A stretch of DNA of 64,000 nt. It comes from Gammaproteobacteria bacterium. Its GTDB lineage: Bacteria; Pseudomonadota; Gammaproteobacteria; HTCC5015. This document shows positions 9,801 to 18,186 of this stretch, piece by piece. The stretch covers positions 1 to 64,000 of the forward strand of contig JAFGLM010000032.1 of assembly GCA_016928055.1 (NCBI GenBank), given 5' to 3'. Within the stretch, counting starts at the first letter, position 1. Each line of letters opens with the position of its first letter. Below the pieces are notes generated by a model. The model saw nothing but the letters and a program-made list of their open reading frames with translations, was not told where the DNA came from and searched no databases. Made by a program: the position numbers and the translations under genes.

Positions 9801-9994
9801 TCGAGTCGTCACGCCAGGCTCGCTTCATGATTCCAATGGCCATCTCGCTGGGATTTGGTATTCTATTCGCAACGGTTGTAACACTGGGATTAACGCCGGT
9901 ATTGTATGTGATTATTCGGGATGCCAAGGAATTGATGAGTAAGTTTTTTGGCGCGATCGGAAAATCAATACGGGTAAAACTGGAGAGCATTTAA
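6851..9994 (+). CDS. RND-family efflux permease (AcrB/MdtB-like superfamily)
   Basis: About 1,047 aa, the normal size for a hydrophobe/amphiphile RND proton antiporter. There are twelve predicted membrane segments: TM1 near the N-terminus, TM2-6 around residues 340-480, TM7 around 540, and TM8-12 around 870-1,020, with two large periplasmic loops between. TM4 carries GIVVDDAIVVGEN, the Asp pair of the proton relay, and the partner segment reads TGVVVNDSLVLIDF. The start is taken at the ATG at 6851, overlapping the adaptor stop; an in-frame TTG at 6830 is preceded by AAGG and remains possible. No TolC-like gene is nearby, so the outer-membrane partner must be encoded elsewhere. The sequence is of the branch often annotated simply as 'efflux RND transporter permease'. 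Confidence 0.92.
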   Translation: MVKKDNVEHLRGPIAWMAGNSVAANLLMLLFVLGGIFFYLQSTKEVFPEFALDQISITVPYPGASPEEVEQGIVLPLEDAINEVEGLGEINSIANEGSGRVTAEVLDTGELIRISQDIKSAVDRITFLPDESEEPVVAIDARRRSVLRLAVYGPADELVLREAADLIVDSFLQSNEIGPVELSGARDYEVQVEVSQDDLRRYKLSLSDIANHIRTTSLELPGGVLETRGGDLLVRLQERREFAKDYATIPVITTESGSKVLLGDIAKVKDGFEDTNNFVTFDGKPAVMLEVFRVGSQSPISVSDAVRYEIENIKRILPADIQIAITSDSSEVFSQRAELLIKNGLWGFLLVIILLALFLDMRLALWVSIGIPISFAGAFLFFPFTDFTINMITMFAFIISLGIVVDDAIVVGENVYTYREQGYGALEASIKGAQEVALPVTFSILTNIAAFLPFFFIEGFMGKVFAAIPVVVVSVFIVSLIESLFVLPEHLHFKRESEIKTNAFRYLVHMQNGFNKRFQTFVNVHYRQWIERLIERRYLTLISAISVLLVVLAFIASGRMGMQLFPRVESDSAYANITFPPGTPDQQLQEIQILLEAAANRVIDTNGNGELSEGIFTSIRDNRIESYVMLTDPEVRPISTSEFSRQWREAMGPVPGAETVSFVSDRGGPGSGAALTVELSHRNIRTLEHASVELAAILADFPNTKDIDDGTAQGKRQFDFSVNNIGQALGLTPADIASQTRAAFQGIEAIKQQRGRNEVTVRVRYPENERSSQQNFEDLIIRTASGTEVLLRDVVNIDEGRAYTTINRRDGRRIIQVQADVDPPEQSNQIISSIVKDGLPALQQRYPGLSYSFEGRQADIRESMIGLFYGLAGVLVLIYGLLAMLFRSYLQPLMVMVAIPFSVIGVVIGHLLMGYSLSVMTVFGFVALTGVVVNDSLVLIDFANRHHVSGEKVEDAICNAAIKRFRPIILTTVTTFAGMAPMIFESSRQARFMIPMAISLGFGILFATVVTLGLTPVLYVIIRDAKELMSKFFGAIGKSIRVKLESI

Positions 9995-10001
9995 GGGAGC
10001 G

Positions 10002-11792
10002 TTAAATGCGATTCAAAATCTGTTGCAACCGAACGTCGAAATCCTTCGCTTTCATGTACCCAACAACCCTGGTGCCTTCAATTTCATTTCCATCCCTATC
10101 ATAAAAAACAATCGCCGGTGGACCAAATACGCCCAGTTTTTTCAATAAGGCTTTGTCTTCATCATCATTCGCCGTGACATCCGCCTGAATCAATATAAAG
10201 GGTTTAAGGCTGGCCTGCACGTTTGTGTCGGTAAAAGTAAACGCTTCCATTTCCTTGCATGATATGCACCAGTCGGCATAAAGGTCCAACATAACAGGCT
10301 GTTTGCTTTTCTGTGCCTCATCCAGAACCTGCTGTAAACCGGTTACACCTTTGAATTGCCGAAATACAATGCCGTGTTGAGTTATGTTTTCTGCATTACC
10401 GGACGTACCTTGCAAGCCTCTTAAAGGTTGCAGAACAGTGCCGCCGCCGATGCCGGCACCGACGATTAATATCGTGCCATACAGCAACAGTATCAGGCCG
10501 ATACCTTTCCAAAATGGACTCCAGTTGTTACTGCTTTCTTTGCGTGGTTCCAGTGCGCCCATATAAACAGCAGAACCTATAGACAAGATTGCGTACAAAA
10601 TCATGGTAACGGTTTCAGGAATGACGCGACTTAATAGCCAGACAGCAATAGCAAGTAGCAGAACACCAAACAATGCCTTAACCGCGTTCATCCATTTACC
10701 GGCCCTGGGTATCAGTTTGCCGGCTGAGGTACCGATAATAATTAAAGGTGCACCCATACCCAGGCTCAATGAGAATAACGCCGCGCCGCCAAGAACGGCA
10801 TCGCCGGTATGCGCGATATAAATAAGCGCGCCAATCAATGGTGCGGTTACACAGGGGCCAACAATCAATGCAGAAAGAAAACCCATGATAGCGGCGCCGA
10901 TTAACGTACCGCCTTGCTGTTTATTGCTGAATGATGTCAGGCGACTTTGAATAGAAGCCGGCATTTGCAATTCGTAAAATCCAAACATAGAAAGCGATAA
11001 TAAAACGAATACCGCAGCGAAGGTGCCCAATACCCATGGATTTTGAAACATGACTTGTACGTTTTCACCAGACAATCCAACGACCACGCCGGCGACGGTA
11101 TAAGTTAAGGCCATTGCCAGCACGTAAACTGACGACAGCAGGAATGCTTTACGGGTGGTAATCAATTTTCCCTGACCGATAATAATTCCGGATAGAATCG
11201 GGATCATTGGAAACACGCAGGGAGTAAAAGCCAGTAATAAACCAAAACCAAAAAATGTCAGTAGTGTGATGATTGAGGTTCCTCGCGAGAGGGTGGCGGC
11301 AATTCGATCCTGTTCTGACAATGGGATTGTTGCTTCAGCCAATACGACAATATCTGAAGGTTTAATTTCAATAAATTGTTTCTGTGGCGGAAAACAGACA
11401 CCGATATCCGCGCAGCCTTGTGCAGTAACCTGCAATATAAGCAGTTCTGATTTTTCAGTTATCCATTTAAAGGGGAGTTTAATGACGATTTCATTGCGAT
11501 AAGTCTCAACTTCGCCAAACCACTCGTCTACTTTCTTTTTGCCGGAGGGTATTTTGGCTTCACCGAGTTCAATATCGCCGTCAGGAGCGGAAAATTTAAA
11601 ACCATGTTTGTATAGATAATAGCCTTCTGCGATTTTGTATTTCACTGCTAATTCATTGTCTGATATCGCAAAGCCGCTGGGTACAAAGGCGATTTTCGGA
11701 TCCAGCAGTTCTTCGTCGGCCCGGGCATTACCGCAAATGACAAACAACAGCGCCATATTAATGAATACACGCATTAGCGGTCTGGTTTTCAT
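10002..11792 (-). CDS. dsbD: Thiol:disulfide interchange protein DsbD
   Basis: A 596-aa inner-membrane electron conduit that passes reducing power from cytoplasmic thioredoxin to periplasmic DsbC/DsbG and cytochrome c maturation proteins. Signal peptide 1 to about 25 (ending CGNARA-DEE). The N-terminal periplasmic domain includes GCADIGVCFPP with its redox Cys pair. The central eight-TM domain has FTPCVFPMIPILSG and GPCVTAPLIGAL, the two membrane cysteines. The C-terminal thioredoxin domain has YADWCISCKEME, a CxxC motif. All three domains are complete. The gene converges with the RND permease, separated by 7 bp. A GGAG precedes the ATG. Confidence 0.96.
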   Translation of the reverse strand: MKTRPLMRVFINMALLFVICGNARADEELLDPKIAFVPSGFAISDNELAVKYKIAEGYYLYKHGFKFSAPDGDIELGEAKIPSGKKKVDEWFGEVETYRNEIVIKLPFKWITEKSELLILQVTAQGCADIGVCFPPQKQFIEIKPSDIVVLAEATIPLSEQDRIAATLSRGTSIITLLTFFGFGLLLAFTPCVFPMIPILSGIIIGQGKLITTRKAFLLSSVYVLAMALTYTVAGVVVGLSGENVQVMFQNPWVLGTFAAVFVLLSLSMFGFYELQMPASIQSRLTSFSNKQQGGTLIGAAIMGFLSALIVGPCVTAPLIGALIYIAHTGDAVLGGAALFSLSLGMGAPLIIIGTSAGKLIPRAGKWMNAVKALFGVLLLAIAVWLLSRVIPETVTMILYAILSIGSAVYMGALEPRKESSNNWSPFWKGIGLILLLYGTILIVGAGIGGGTVLQPLRGLQGTSGNAENITQHGIVFRQFKGVTGLQQVLDEAQKSKQPVMLDLYADWCISCKEMEAFTFTDTNVQASLKPFILIQADVTANDDEDKALLKKLGVFGPPAIVFYDRDGNEIEGTRVVGYMKAKDFDVRLQQILNRI

Positions 11793-11936
11793 GTGCGGGT
11801 CTCCAGTGGCTGTTGAAGAAAATCTACAAGTTTGTCAGAGGCCAGGATCAGATATTAAAGCACATATTTGGACTTATTTTGATAATTTGGTTCAAAATAT
11901 ATTGTCGAGGAATTATGGATATATCGGTTTTTGCGA
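11793..11936. other. AT-rich spacer between dsbD and the histidine kinase gene
   Basis: 144 bp downstream of the kinase and upstream of dsbD on the minus strand. It is AT-rich and could carry the dsbD promoter. No convincing hairpin terminator was seen. Confidence 0.35.
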
Positions 11937-14672
11937 TCAAGAGGATGGTATCTTGTTATCAAGCACATCACGAATTTTTCTGGCCAACGCATCGGTCGAG
12001 TATGGTTTATGTAAAAATATCACGTCTTTGTTAAGTATGCCGCGTTTGGCAATCTGGTCTTCGGTATAACCGGAGCTGAATAATACCTTCAAATCAGGTT
12101 TCTGCTGTTTTAGTATATCTGCAATTTCCTTGCCGCCCATTTCGGGCATTACCACATCCGTAAACAGAAGATCGATATTTGCTAAATTGTGTTCAGCTAT
12201 ACCAAGCGCCTCGGTGCCGTTACGCGCGACTATTACGTTGTATCCAAAGGCGGTCAGAACCTGCTGGACAAAATTAAGTATTTGCGTATCGTCTTCGACT
12301 ACCAGTATCGTCTCCATGCCTCCCGGAAGGTTAGTGCTTGATCCTTTTTGAGATTGATCTGCAAGTTCCTCGGTTACGATCGGCCAGTATATTTGAAAGG
12401 CGGCTCCGGCTCCGGGTGCGCTGTAAGGCACGATATATCCGTAATTTTGCTTGACTATACCGTAAACCGTTGATAAACCCAGGCCGGTGCCTTTATCTTT
12501 TGGTTTGGTGGTAAAAAATGGTTCAAACACTCTATCCAGATTCTCTGCTGAAATTCCCTTGCCGGTGTCACTGACAGTAATATTGATATAAAGGCCTGGA
12601 GTGCAACCCAGATGCTCTGTACAAAAAGTATCGTCGAGAACAGTTTTTCTGGTTTCTATCGTTATTTCAGATTTACGATTGGGTTCAGAGTTATCAAGTA
12701 TTGCATCCCGAGAATTTATTGTGAGGTTAACAAGTACTTGTTCAATCTGACTTACGTCCGCCTTGATGAGGCATTCTTCATCAGCCAGTAGCAAGTTGAG
12801 CTTGATGTCTTCACTTAACAGGCGTTGCAGCATATTGCCAAGATCTCTTATAACGTTATTAATATTCAGTATCTTGGGTTCAATCATCTGTTTGCGGCTA
12901 AACGCCAGCAGTTGGCCGGTCAAACTGGCGGCGCGATTACCTGCTGTTTTGATTTCCTCGAGAAAACCGGCAACGCTGCTACCCTTGTCGACACCCTTAA
13001 TCGACAGTTCGGCAAAGCCGTTAATTGCGGTGAGTATATTATTAAAGTCATGTGCAATACCTGCTGCCAGTTTACCAATAGCGTCCATTTTTTGTGAACG
13101 CATCAGTTGGCTTTCCAGTTTGATACGCTCTGTTATATCTTCTCCTGAACTCAGGGTGCCAATGACATTTCCGTTATTATCGGTCAACATGGAATTATGC
13201 CAGGCGATGGTTCTTGTATGCCCGCTTTTAGTTATCACTGAATTGACGTTATACTCGACATTTTTAAGATCTTTGCACATCACCATACTAAAGACAGATT
13301 TGAGATTATCTCTATCGCTTTCCTTGATAAATTCATCAAACCAGTTCTTGCCGATAATTTCATCTTCTTCGCACTCCAGTATTTCGCAACCCTTATTGTT
13401 TATCATGCGAATACTGCCTTGTTTGTCTAACACCAGAAAGACCACCCCAGCTATGGAGAGATATTTCTGCATTCTATCACGCTCTGATTTGAGTTCATTC
13501 TCGGCAAGTTTTCGCTCTGTTATATCAAGAGCGGTAAACGTAACGCCTGCTGAGAGATCATTTTTGTCAATAGGCGCAGAGCTTAGTAGAACATCGATAA
13601 TTTTGCCGTCTTTTCGCTTCCATTTTGACTCGATTGTTCCGGTTCCCTGTTTGGCTATCTGCTGATACTTTAATCGACCCACTCTCTCGAATTCTTCGTC
13701 GCTGGCATAAATCATTCTGGCGCTCTGATTCATCAGCTCGTCTTCCGTGTAACCGCTTATTTCCACCATTTGTTTGTTTACCCAGACAAATATCCGGTTC
13801 ATCATAAGGCCGATTCCGGAGGGTGCGACTTTTAGAATACTCTCCAGTTGCGCCTCACTCCTTCTTAACGCCAGTTCAACATTTTTTCTCTCGGTGATAT
13901 CGGTGAGCATGGCGAGTACACCGGCAAACTGGTTTTGTTCGTCGACAATGGGTACGCTGTTTACAATAGCCCAAAGTTTGACGCCGTTTTTACATCGATA
14001 ACACATTTCAACCTGTTCGGAAATGCCGGCCTGGCGTCTGGCAAAATAGGCTCTTACGTTGTCATGATAGTCTTTATGTACAAAATCAATAATTGGTCTT
14101 CCTAAAAGTTCAGTCGTTGTGTAGCCAAGCATTTCAGATACACGCTGATTGACATAGGCAACTTTCATAGTCACGTCTATTTTCAATATACCTTCATTGG
14201 TGATTTCGACAATACGACGATAATTTTCCTCGCTCTCCTTGATGGCGTTTTCGGTTTCTTTTCGCGCGGTAATGTTTGAGCTGTAACCAATAATCTGAAT
14301 GATCTTTCCTGCTATGTCGTGAACAGGTGTCAGCTTGGTTAACCAATGGGTTTTAACGCCGTATAATTCAAAAAATTCTTCATACGAGATAATATCATTG
14401 GTATCCACACAACGCTGATAGTTGGCGCGAAGTGCGGCTGCGCCTTCTTCGCTGATTCCGGGAATTTCTTCCGGGGCTTTTCCGACGATATCTTTGTTAC
14501 TAAGACCGATTGCGTTCTCGTGAGTTGGATTTAAACTACCGAAGGTGAAATTACCGTTATCGTCTATATTAACCAGAAAGATTGAAATTGGAATACTGTC
14601 ATAGACAGCGCCTAAATCTTTATCGTAAGAATCGCAGAGCGTAGAGTTTGAAAGAGGATCCACGATAAACAC
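11937..14672 (-). CDS. Soluble four-PAS hybrid histidine kinase with C-terminal receiver
   Basis: A 911-aa hybrid sensor kinase with no membrane segment, so it should sense in the cytoplasm or through a partner. Domains in order: four PAS/PAC units at about residues 20-136, 150-262, 272-386 and 400-514 (each ending in a D-I-T-E-R-K-like PAC motif). A HisKA helix follows with phospho-acceptor His541 in GIAHDFNNIL. The HATPase domain has DTGKGIS and GTGLGLSTVYGIVK. A receiver domain begins near residue 786 with VVEDD and has phospho-acceptor Asp839 in FTDVVMP. Kinases of this NtrB-like layout often pass phosphate to the fused receiver. It starts at a GTG 3 nt after the SpoIIAA-like gene, so the two form an operon. 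No response regulator with an output domain lies nearby, so the output is unknown. Confidence 0.93.
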   Translation of the reverse strand: MFIVDPLSNSTLCDSYDKDLGAVYDSIPISIFLVNIDDNGNFTFGSLNPTHENAIGLSNKDIVGKAPEEIPGISEEGAAALRANYQRCVDTNDIISYEEFFELYGVKTHWLTKLTPVHDIAGKIIQIIGYSSNITARKETENAIKESEENYRRIVEITNEGILKIDVTMKVAYVNQRVSEMLGYTTTELLGRPIIDFVHKDYHDNVRAYFARRQAGISEQVEMCYRCKNGVKLWAIVNSVPIVDEQNQFAGVLAMLTDITERKNVELALRRSEAQLESILKVAPSGIGLMMNRIFVWVNKQMVEISGYTEDELMNQSARMIYASDEEFERVGRLKYQQIAKQGTGTIESKWKRKDGKIIDVLLSSAPIDKNDLSAGVTFTALDITERKLAENELKSERDRMQKYLSIAGVVFLVLDKQGSIRMINNKGCEILECEEDEIIGKNWFDEFIKESDRDNLKSVFSMVMCKDLKNVEYNVNSVITKSGHTRTIAWHNSMLTDNNGNVIGTLSSGEDITERIKLESQLMRSQKMDAIGKLAAGIAHDFNNILTAINGFAELSIKGVDKGSSVAGFLEEIKTAGNRAASLTGQLLAFSRKQMIEPKILNINNVIRDLGNMLQRLLSEDIKLNLLLADEECLIKADVSQIEQVLVNLTINSRDAILDNSEPNRKSEITIETRKTVLDDTFCTEHLGCTPGLYINITVSDTGKGISAENLDRVFEPFFTTKPKDKGTGLGLSTVYGIVKQNYGYIVPYSAPGAGAAFQIYWPIVTEELADQSQKGSSTNLPGGMETILVVEDDTQILNFVQQVLTAFGYNVIVARNGTEALGIAEHNLANIDLLFTDVVMPEMGGKEIADILKQQKPDLKVLFSSGYTEDQIAKRGILNKDVIFLHKPYSTDALARKIRDVLDNKIPSS

Positions 14673-14675
14673 CGG

Positions 14676-15053
14676 TTATGTCTGATCATCCGTCAGGAAT
14701 TGAATTGCTTCATCCAGACGGGTAAACAGCTTCATGTCAAACCCGGCGTTTCGGCTGACTGTTTCGATGAAATCGTGGGAATGGTCGTCCGGGGCGGCCA
14801 GGGTGGCGATACGGGCAGTTTTGTCAATCTCCTTCATGCCTGACATATCGCTATGAGCAAATTGATAGTCTTCCACTGCAGATCCTTTGTGCCTGGCTTC
14901 GGTGACATCAAACAGATACTTACTGATTTTCAGCTTCTTGCCAAGTGTGTGCGCTTCCAGGTTATAGCGCAATGCTGTTACGCGATCGATCTCACCGTTG
15001 ACTTTAAGTACTATATATTCACCGTCTTCTGAGGGGCTTATTGTATAACTCAT
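14676..15053 (-). CDS. SpoIIAA/STAS-like small protein, partner of the PAS kinase
   Basis: A 125-aa soluble protein beginning MSYTISPSEDGEY, with the strand-helix alternation of SpoIIAA-like proteins (YIVLKVNGEI, a helix, KYLFDVTEAR, a helix, ARIATLAAP, a helix, MKLFTRLDEAIQFL). I chose the start at 15053 because GGGAG lies 6 nt before that ATG; a longer reading to 15098 lacks a ribosome binding site. The first strand has a conserved Gly-Glu-Ile, and the C-terminal 'LF-LDEAI-FL' pattern matches the protein at 5098-5490. It lies 3 nt upstream of the kinase gene in the same direction, suggesting that the two proteins work together in signalling. The partner role is inference. Confidence 0.6.
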   Translation of the reverse strand: MSYTISPSEDGEYIVLKVNGEIDRVTALRYNLEAHTLGKKLKISKYLFDVTEARHKGSAVEDYQFAHSDMSGMKEIDKTARIATLAAPDDHSHDFIETVSRNAGFDMKLFTRLDEAIQFLTDDQT

Positions 15054-15409
15054 TTTTTCTCCCAGTAGTATATTTAGCGAACGGAAGCTTATGGTCAAAA
15101 GCTGGATATAATGTCAGGGGCTCTCCATGGCGAAATATGCAATTACCCGTTAAGTTCTGCTGATTCTTCCAATCAAAACAATTGTTGTCAACTTTATCTG
15201 GCCCGTTGCAGCCTGAATAACCATGGCCTGAGAGTGTTCCGGACCCAGGGGCGTTATGTTATTCTCCCTCAATAATCAAGACGAACTGCCGATAACAGCT
15301 TGTTAGTGTTTGTGTCTTTAAGACAGGCTACTGGTACTGAATATGGCACCGCAAGGTTAGTGTAGATATGTCTTCCAGTGAATTGTATCGAGTTCAGGAG
15401 GTCGGGATC
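15054..15409. other. Divergent promoter region between SpoIIAA-like and binding-protein genes
   Basis: 356 bp that must hold promoters for both directions. A TTGACC reading leftward at about 15094-15099 is a possible -35 for the minus-strand operon, but no well-spaced -10 follows. I found no RNA gene and no clear operator palindrome. Confidence 0.4.
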
Positions 15410-16546
15410 ATGCTTTTTCGTGTAGAAAAAATCAGGAGTGGAATAGGTTGCTGCCTGTTATTCGTTCTGTTGGCCATCAATACTTCACTGGTTTTTGCCG
15501 AGTCAGAGCGACTACGCGTTGGTTTTCTTTGTTCCGCTCCACCCGGTCATCCCTTCTGGGGTCCGGTTGTTCAGGCGATGCAGGCGGTTGCCAATGATCT
15601 GGATATTGAACTGATTGTTAAGTACGATGAAACTCGAAGCACCTATGTGACCAAGCGGCTTGGCAACCATTTAATCAGTAAGGGGCCCAAGCTCGACTAT
15701 TTCTTAACAAAATATTGGTCATCGGTGACCGATTCTCATATTCAACAGGCAAAAGAACGCGGCACCAAGGTCTTTGTTTTTAACTCTGATATTTTGCGAG
15801 AAGATTATCCAACCGTGGGTAGAAGGCCGCGAGAAATGCATGCGCACTTTATTGGTCAGGCGGTGCCTGATGACCGGAAGGCCGGTTATGAGTTGGCATC
15901 AATACTTGTTAAGCGCGCCCAACAGATCAAAGCCGGCAGTAGCGATGATAAGATCAATGTATTAGCGCTGGTTGCACCTGCCGTGTCTGCAGTCCGATAC
16001 ATTCGTGTTGAAGGACTCAAAACCAAAATCGATGAAATACCTGAAGCGATATTGGAGGATGTGGTGGAAACGAACTGGGAATCCGGATCAGCAAGTCAGG
16101 TGATTGCGGATTTACTGCAACAATATCCTCAAACCGATGTGATATGGTCAGCAAATGAAGCAATTGCCTGGGGTGCTGTGCAGGCGGTTGAGAAACTCAA
16201 TAAAATTCCAGGCAAGGATATTATTGTCGGCGGTTTTGACTGGGAGGATGAAAGCATCAAAGCGATCGCGGACGGCCGCATGACGGCCTCCATGTTTGGT
16301 CATTTTATGGAAGGTGCCTGGGCGCTGTTACTGGTGCACGATTACCATTATGGATTTGATTTTGCTGACGATTTTGGCGTTCGCATATCGACACCACTAG
16401 CTGCCATTACTACTGACAACTATGAAAAATACCAACCGCTCATTCAGGATGCTGATTGGGAGGATATCGATTTCAAAAAGTTTTCAAAGAAATATAATCC
16501 GCAACTGAAATCCTACAATTTTAATATCAATCAGTTTATTAAATGA
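15410..16546 (+). CDS. Orphan periplasmic sugar-binding-type protein
   Basis: A 378-aa periplasmic-binding-protein-like I family protein (the fold of ribose-binding protein and LuxP). Signal peptide 1-30 ends SLVFA. The mature part begins with LRVGFLCSAPPGHPFWG, a first beta strand and phosphate-loop-like turn of the family. The hinge and second lobe include NVLALVAPA, VIWSANEAIAWGAVQAV and DIIVGGFDWEDESIKAI, all standard for sugar-binding PBPs. The start at 15410 is fixed by AGGAGG 8 nt upstream; an upstream in-frame ATG at 15368 has none. There are no ABC permease or ATPase genes beside it, and it is divergent from the kinase operon. I therefore infer a ligand-sensing role rather than uptake, which the sequence does not prove. 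Confidence 0.85.
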   Translation: MLFRVEKIRSGIGCCLLFVLLAINTSLVFAESERLRVGFLCSAPPGHPFWGPVVQAMQAVANDLDIELIVKYDETRSTYVTKRLGNHLISKGPKLDYFLTKYWSSVTDSHIQQAKERGTKVFVFNSDILREDYPTVGRRPREMHAHFIGQAVPDDRKAGYELASILVKRAQQIKAGSSDDKINVLALVAPAVSAVRYIRVEGLKTKIDEIPEAILEDVVETNWESGSASQVIADLLQQYPQTDVIWSANEAIAWGAVQAVEKLNKIPGKDIIVGGFDWEDESIKAIADGRMTASMFGHFMEGAWALLLVHDYHYGFDFADDFGVRISTPLAAITTDNYEKYQPLIQDADWEDIDFKKFSKKYNPQLKSYNFNINQFIK

Positions 16547-16583
16547 TTGTGTCTTAAGAGTTCGTTGGATTTACTAAGCTGAG

Positions 16584-17288
16584 CTATTTTTTTACCCTTT
16601 TCAGTAGTGCAAATTCACCGGGTTGCATCGCTTTGTGGGTGATTGCGACGTTACTGATCGCGCCATTAAACCAGTGTATCTTGTTCATTCTCGCGCCTAT
16701 TGAGGTTTTAGCGGACGACGGGATAGGTAAAAAATCCACTTCGGCCGATAATTCTTTAACGCCGTTAACATAAGCGGTAAAGACTCGATCCTTGTAAGTC
16801 ATAGCGGCATGTGCCCAGACGCCAACCGGATGAATCAGTGTTTCGTCAATCAACGTGTATTTCGAAATATCGGATTTTATATAAGTATCCAGATACCATT
16901 GCTGCCTGGCGTTTAAACGGAGCTCCATTGTGATTCGCCTGTTTGGATTTTCTTCACTTTCGATATGGAAGAAACGCGGTTCAATATTGTCGGGGTAGGC
17001 GTCATTCGGCTTAAATACAATTTCAATGGTAAATTCGGTTGCACCCTCCAGTGGATTATTGTCCACCAGCAGACGATCCCCGTCACCATCGAAAAAAACG
17101 GCGTTATCAATGACTTCGGGATTACCCATAATTTCGGTTGGGTGCCCGGCAATGCTTGCTACGTTATCGATTGGCCACAGGATCTGTTTGGCCGTAGAGG
17201 GTTCCATGCTATTGTTGGTGGGGCTGCAGGCAGCTATTGCTAAAAGAATGCAAAAACTCAGGAAAAAAAACCTTATTGATTTAATCAT
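16584..17288 (-). CDS. LamG/concanavalin-like lipoprotein
   Basis: A 234-aa lipoprotein with lipobox LAIAAC (Cys21) after a hydrophobic signal. The mature protein is one LamG/concanavalin A-like jelly-roll domain. The signs are ATEFTIEIVFKPND, the hydrophobic strand series, WAHAAMTYKDRVFTAYVNGVKE (the classic 'W-H-A-Y-G-YVNG' LamG3 pattern) and SIGARMNKIHWFNGAISNVAI. Such domains bind carbohydrate or protein ligands. The residue after Cys is Ser, so it should be sorted to the outer membrane if the +2 rule holds. It converges with the binding-protein gene (37 bp gap) and is divergent from the DUF502 gene. The ligand is unknown. Confidence 0.8.
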   Translation of the reverse strand: MIKSIRFFFLSFCILLAIAACSPTNNSMEPSTAKQILWPIDNVASIAGHPTEIMGNPEVIDNAVFFDGDGDRLLVDNNPLEGATEFTIEIVFKPNDAYPDNIEPRFFHIESEENPNRRITMELRLNARQQWYLDTYIKSDISKYTLIDETLIHPVGVWAHAAMTYKDRVFTAYVNGVKELSAEVDFLPIPSSAKTSIGARMNKIHWFNGAISNVAITHKAMQPGEFALLKRVKK

Positions 17289-17450
17289 GTCTATATTCCT
17301 TAAATTGTTTTCCGGTTATGAAACGACACCCGGTAATCCGTTGATTCCTGATAAATCAGGGGGACATTCTAAGTTATCGGATAGGGATCTGTCGATATTG
17401 GTTGCCGGACCCCGGCACTTTTGAATACAAAGATTGTGGAGAAAAGACCG

Positions 17451-18065
17451 ATGAAACGCATGAAACAGTTTGTAATTACCGCGGCACTCGGCGGTTTTTT
17501 TGTAATCTTGCCATTACTGGTGCTGTTCAAATTATTAGTCTGGTTGCTTGCATTTTTTAGCAACACGGTTTCACCGTGGACCCGCCTGTTGATGCAGGAG
17601 TTGGACATCAGTCGGATCCCGGCCGAACTCAGTATTTTTATTTTGCTGTTTGCCTTTTGTTTTATGCTGGGAGCCTTCGTCAGGACTCGTTGGGGCGGTT
17701 GGGTGCATGATTATTTCGAGCGACATCTGCTCGCGCGTATTCCCGGTTATTTACCGATCAAAGATATCATTAAGCAGTTCAGTGGCAGTCGGCAGGGGGT
17801 ATTTCGAAAAGTCGTGCGTGTTTCGATGTCCGATAATCAAAAGGGGCCTTTTTTGACCGGCATGGTAACCGACGAGTACCAGCACAACCGGGTTACGGTA
17901 TTTGTGCCGACCGGTCCGAATCCAACCACCGGCCTGATTCTGCATACCAGCGTTGATAATGTTGTCGAGCTGGATGTTTCAGTCGAAGCGGCAATGAAAA
18001 CCATAATCAGCTGTGGTGCCGGTTCGGGTAACTTACTGAATGCATTAAAAGCATCGAATGGATAA
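17451..18065 (+). CDS. DUF502 family membrane protein
   Basis: A 204-aa protein with two membrane segments near the N-terminus (about residues 7-32 and 50-72) and a cytoplasmic or periplasmic domain after them. DUF502 hallmarks are the polar WGGWVHDYFERHLLARIPGY stretch, YLPIKDIIKQF and VFVPTGPNPTTGLI. The function of this family is not established. The start at ATG 17451 is chosen because GGAG lies 9-10 nt before it; the in-frame TTG at 17421 lacks a ribosome binding site. Its stop codon lies inside a palindromic repeat (18061-18109). Confidence 0.88.
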   Translation: MKRMKQFVITAALGGFFVILPLLVLFKLLVWLLAFFSNTVSPWTRLLMQELDISRIPAELSIFILLFAFCFMLGAFVRTRWGGWVHDYFERHLLARIPGYLPIKDIIKQFSGSRQGVFRKVVRVSMSDNQKGPFLTGMVTDEYQHNRVTVFVPTGPNPTTGLILHTSVDNVVELDVSVEAAMKTIISCGAGSGNLLNALKASNG

Positions 18066-18109
18066 CAAGCAGCCTGGGTGCAGCGTAGCGCAATCCGGGC
18101 TGCTTGTTT
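18061..18109 (+). repeat. REP-like palindromic element, copy A
   Basis: AACAAGCAGCC and GGCTGCTTGTT form the outer stem, with an inner CCTGG-tGCAGCGTAGCGc-CCGGG-like core. It matches the widespread gammaproteobacterial intergenic element with the core TGCAGCGTAGCG. The TAA stop of the DUF502 gene lies within its first bases. It may act as a transcript end. Copy B, in inverted orientation, is at 18713-18752. Confidence 0.8.
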
Positions 18110-18186
18110 AAAATCAATGAGAGAAAAGGTAAGGTTGATTGCGTTGATTGGTATCCACAAACACACTATACAAGTTGAGGTTAAGA

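Noticed and set aside
15368-15409. An earlier ATG for the binding-protein gene.
   Set aside because: AGGAGG sits ahead of the ATG at 15410 only, and that start gives a normal signal peptide.
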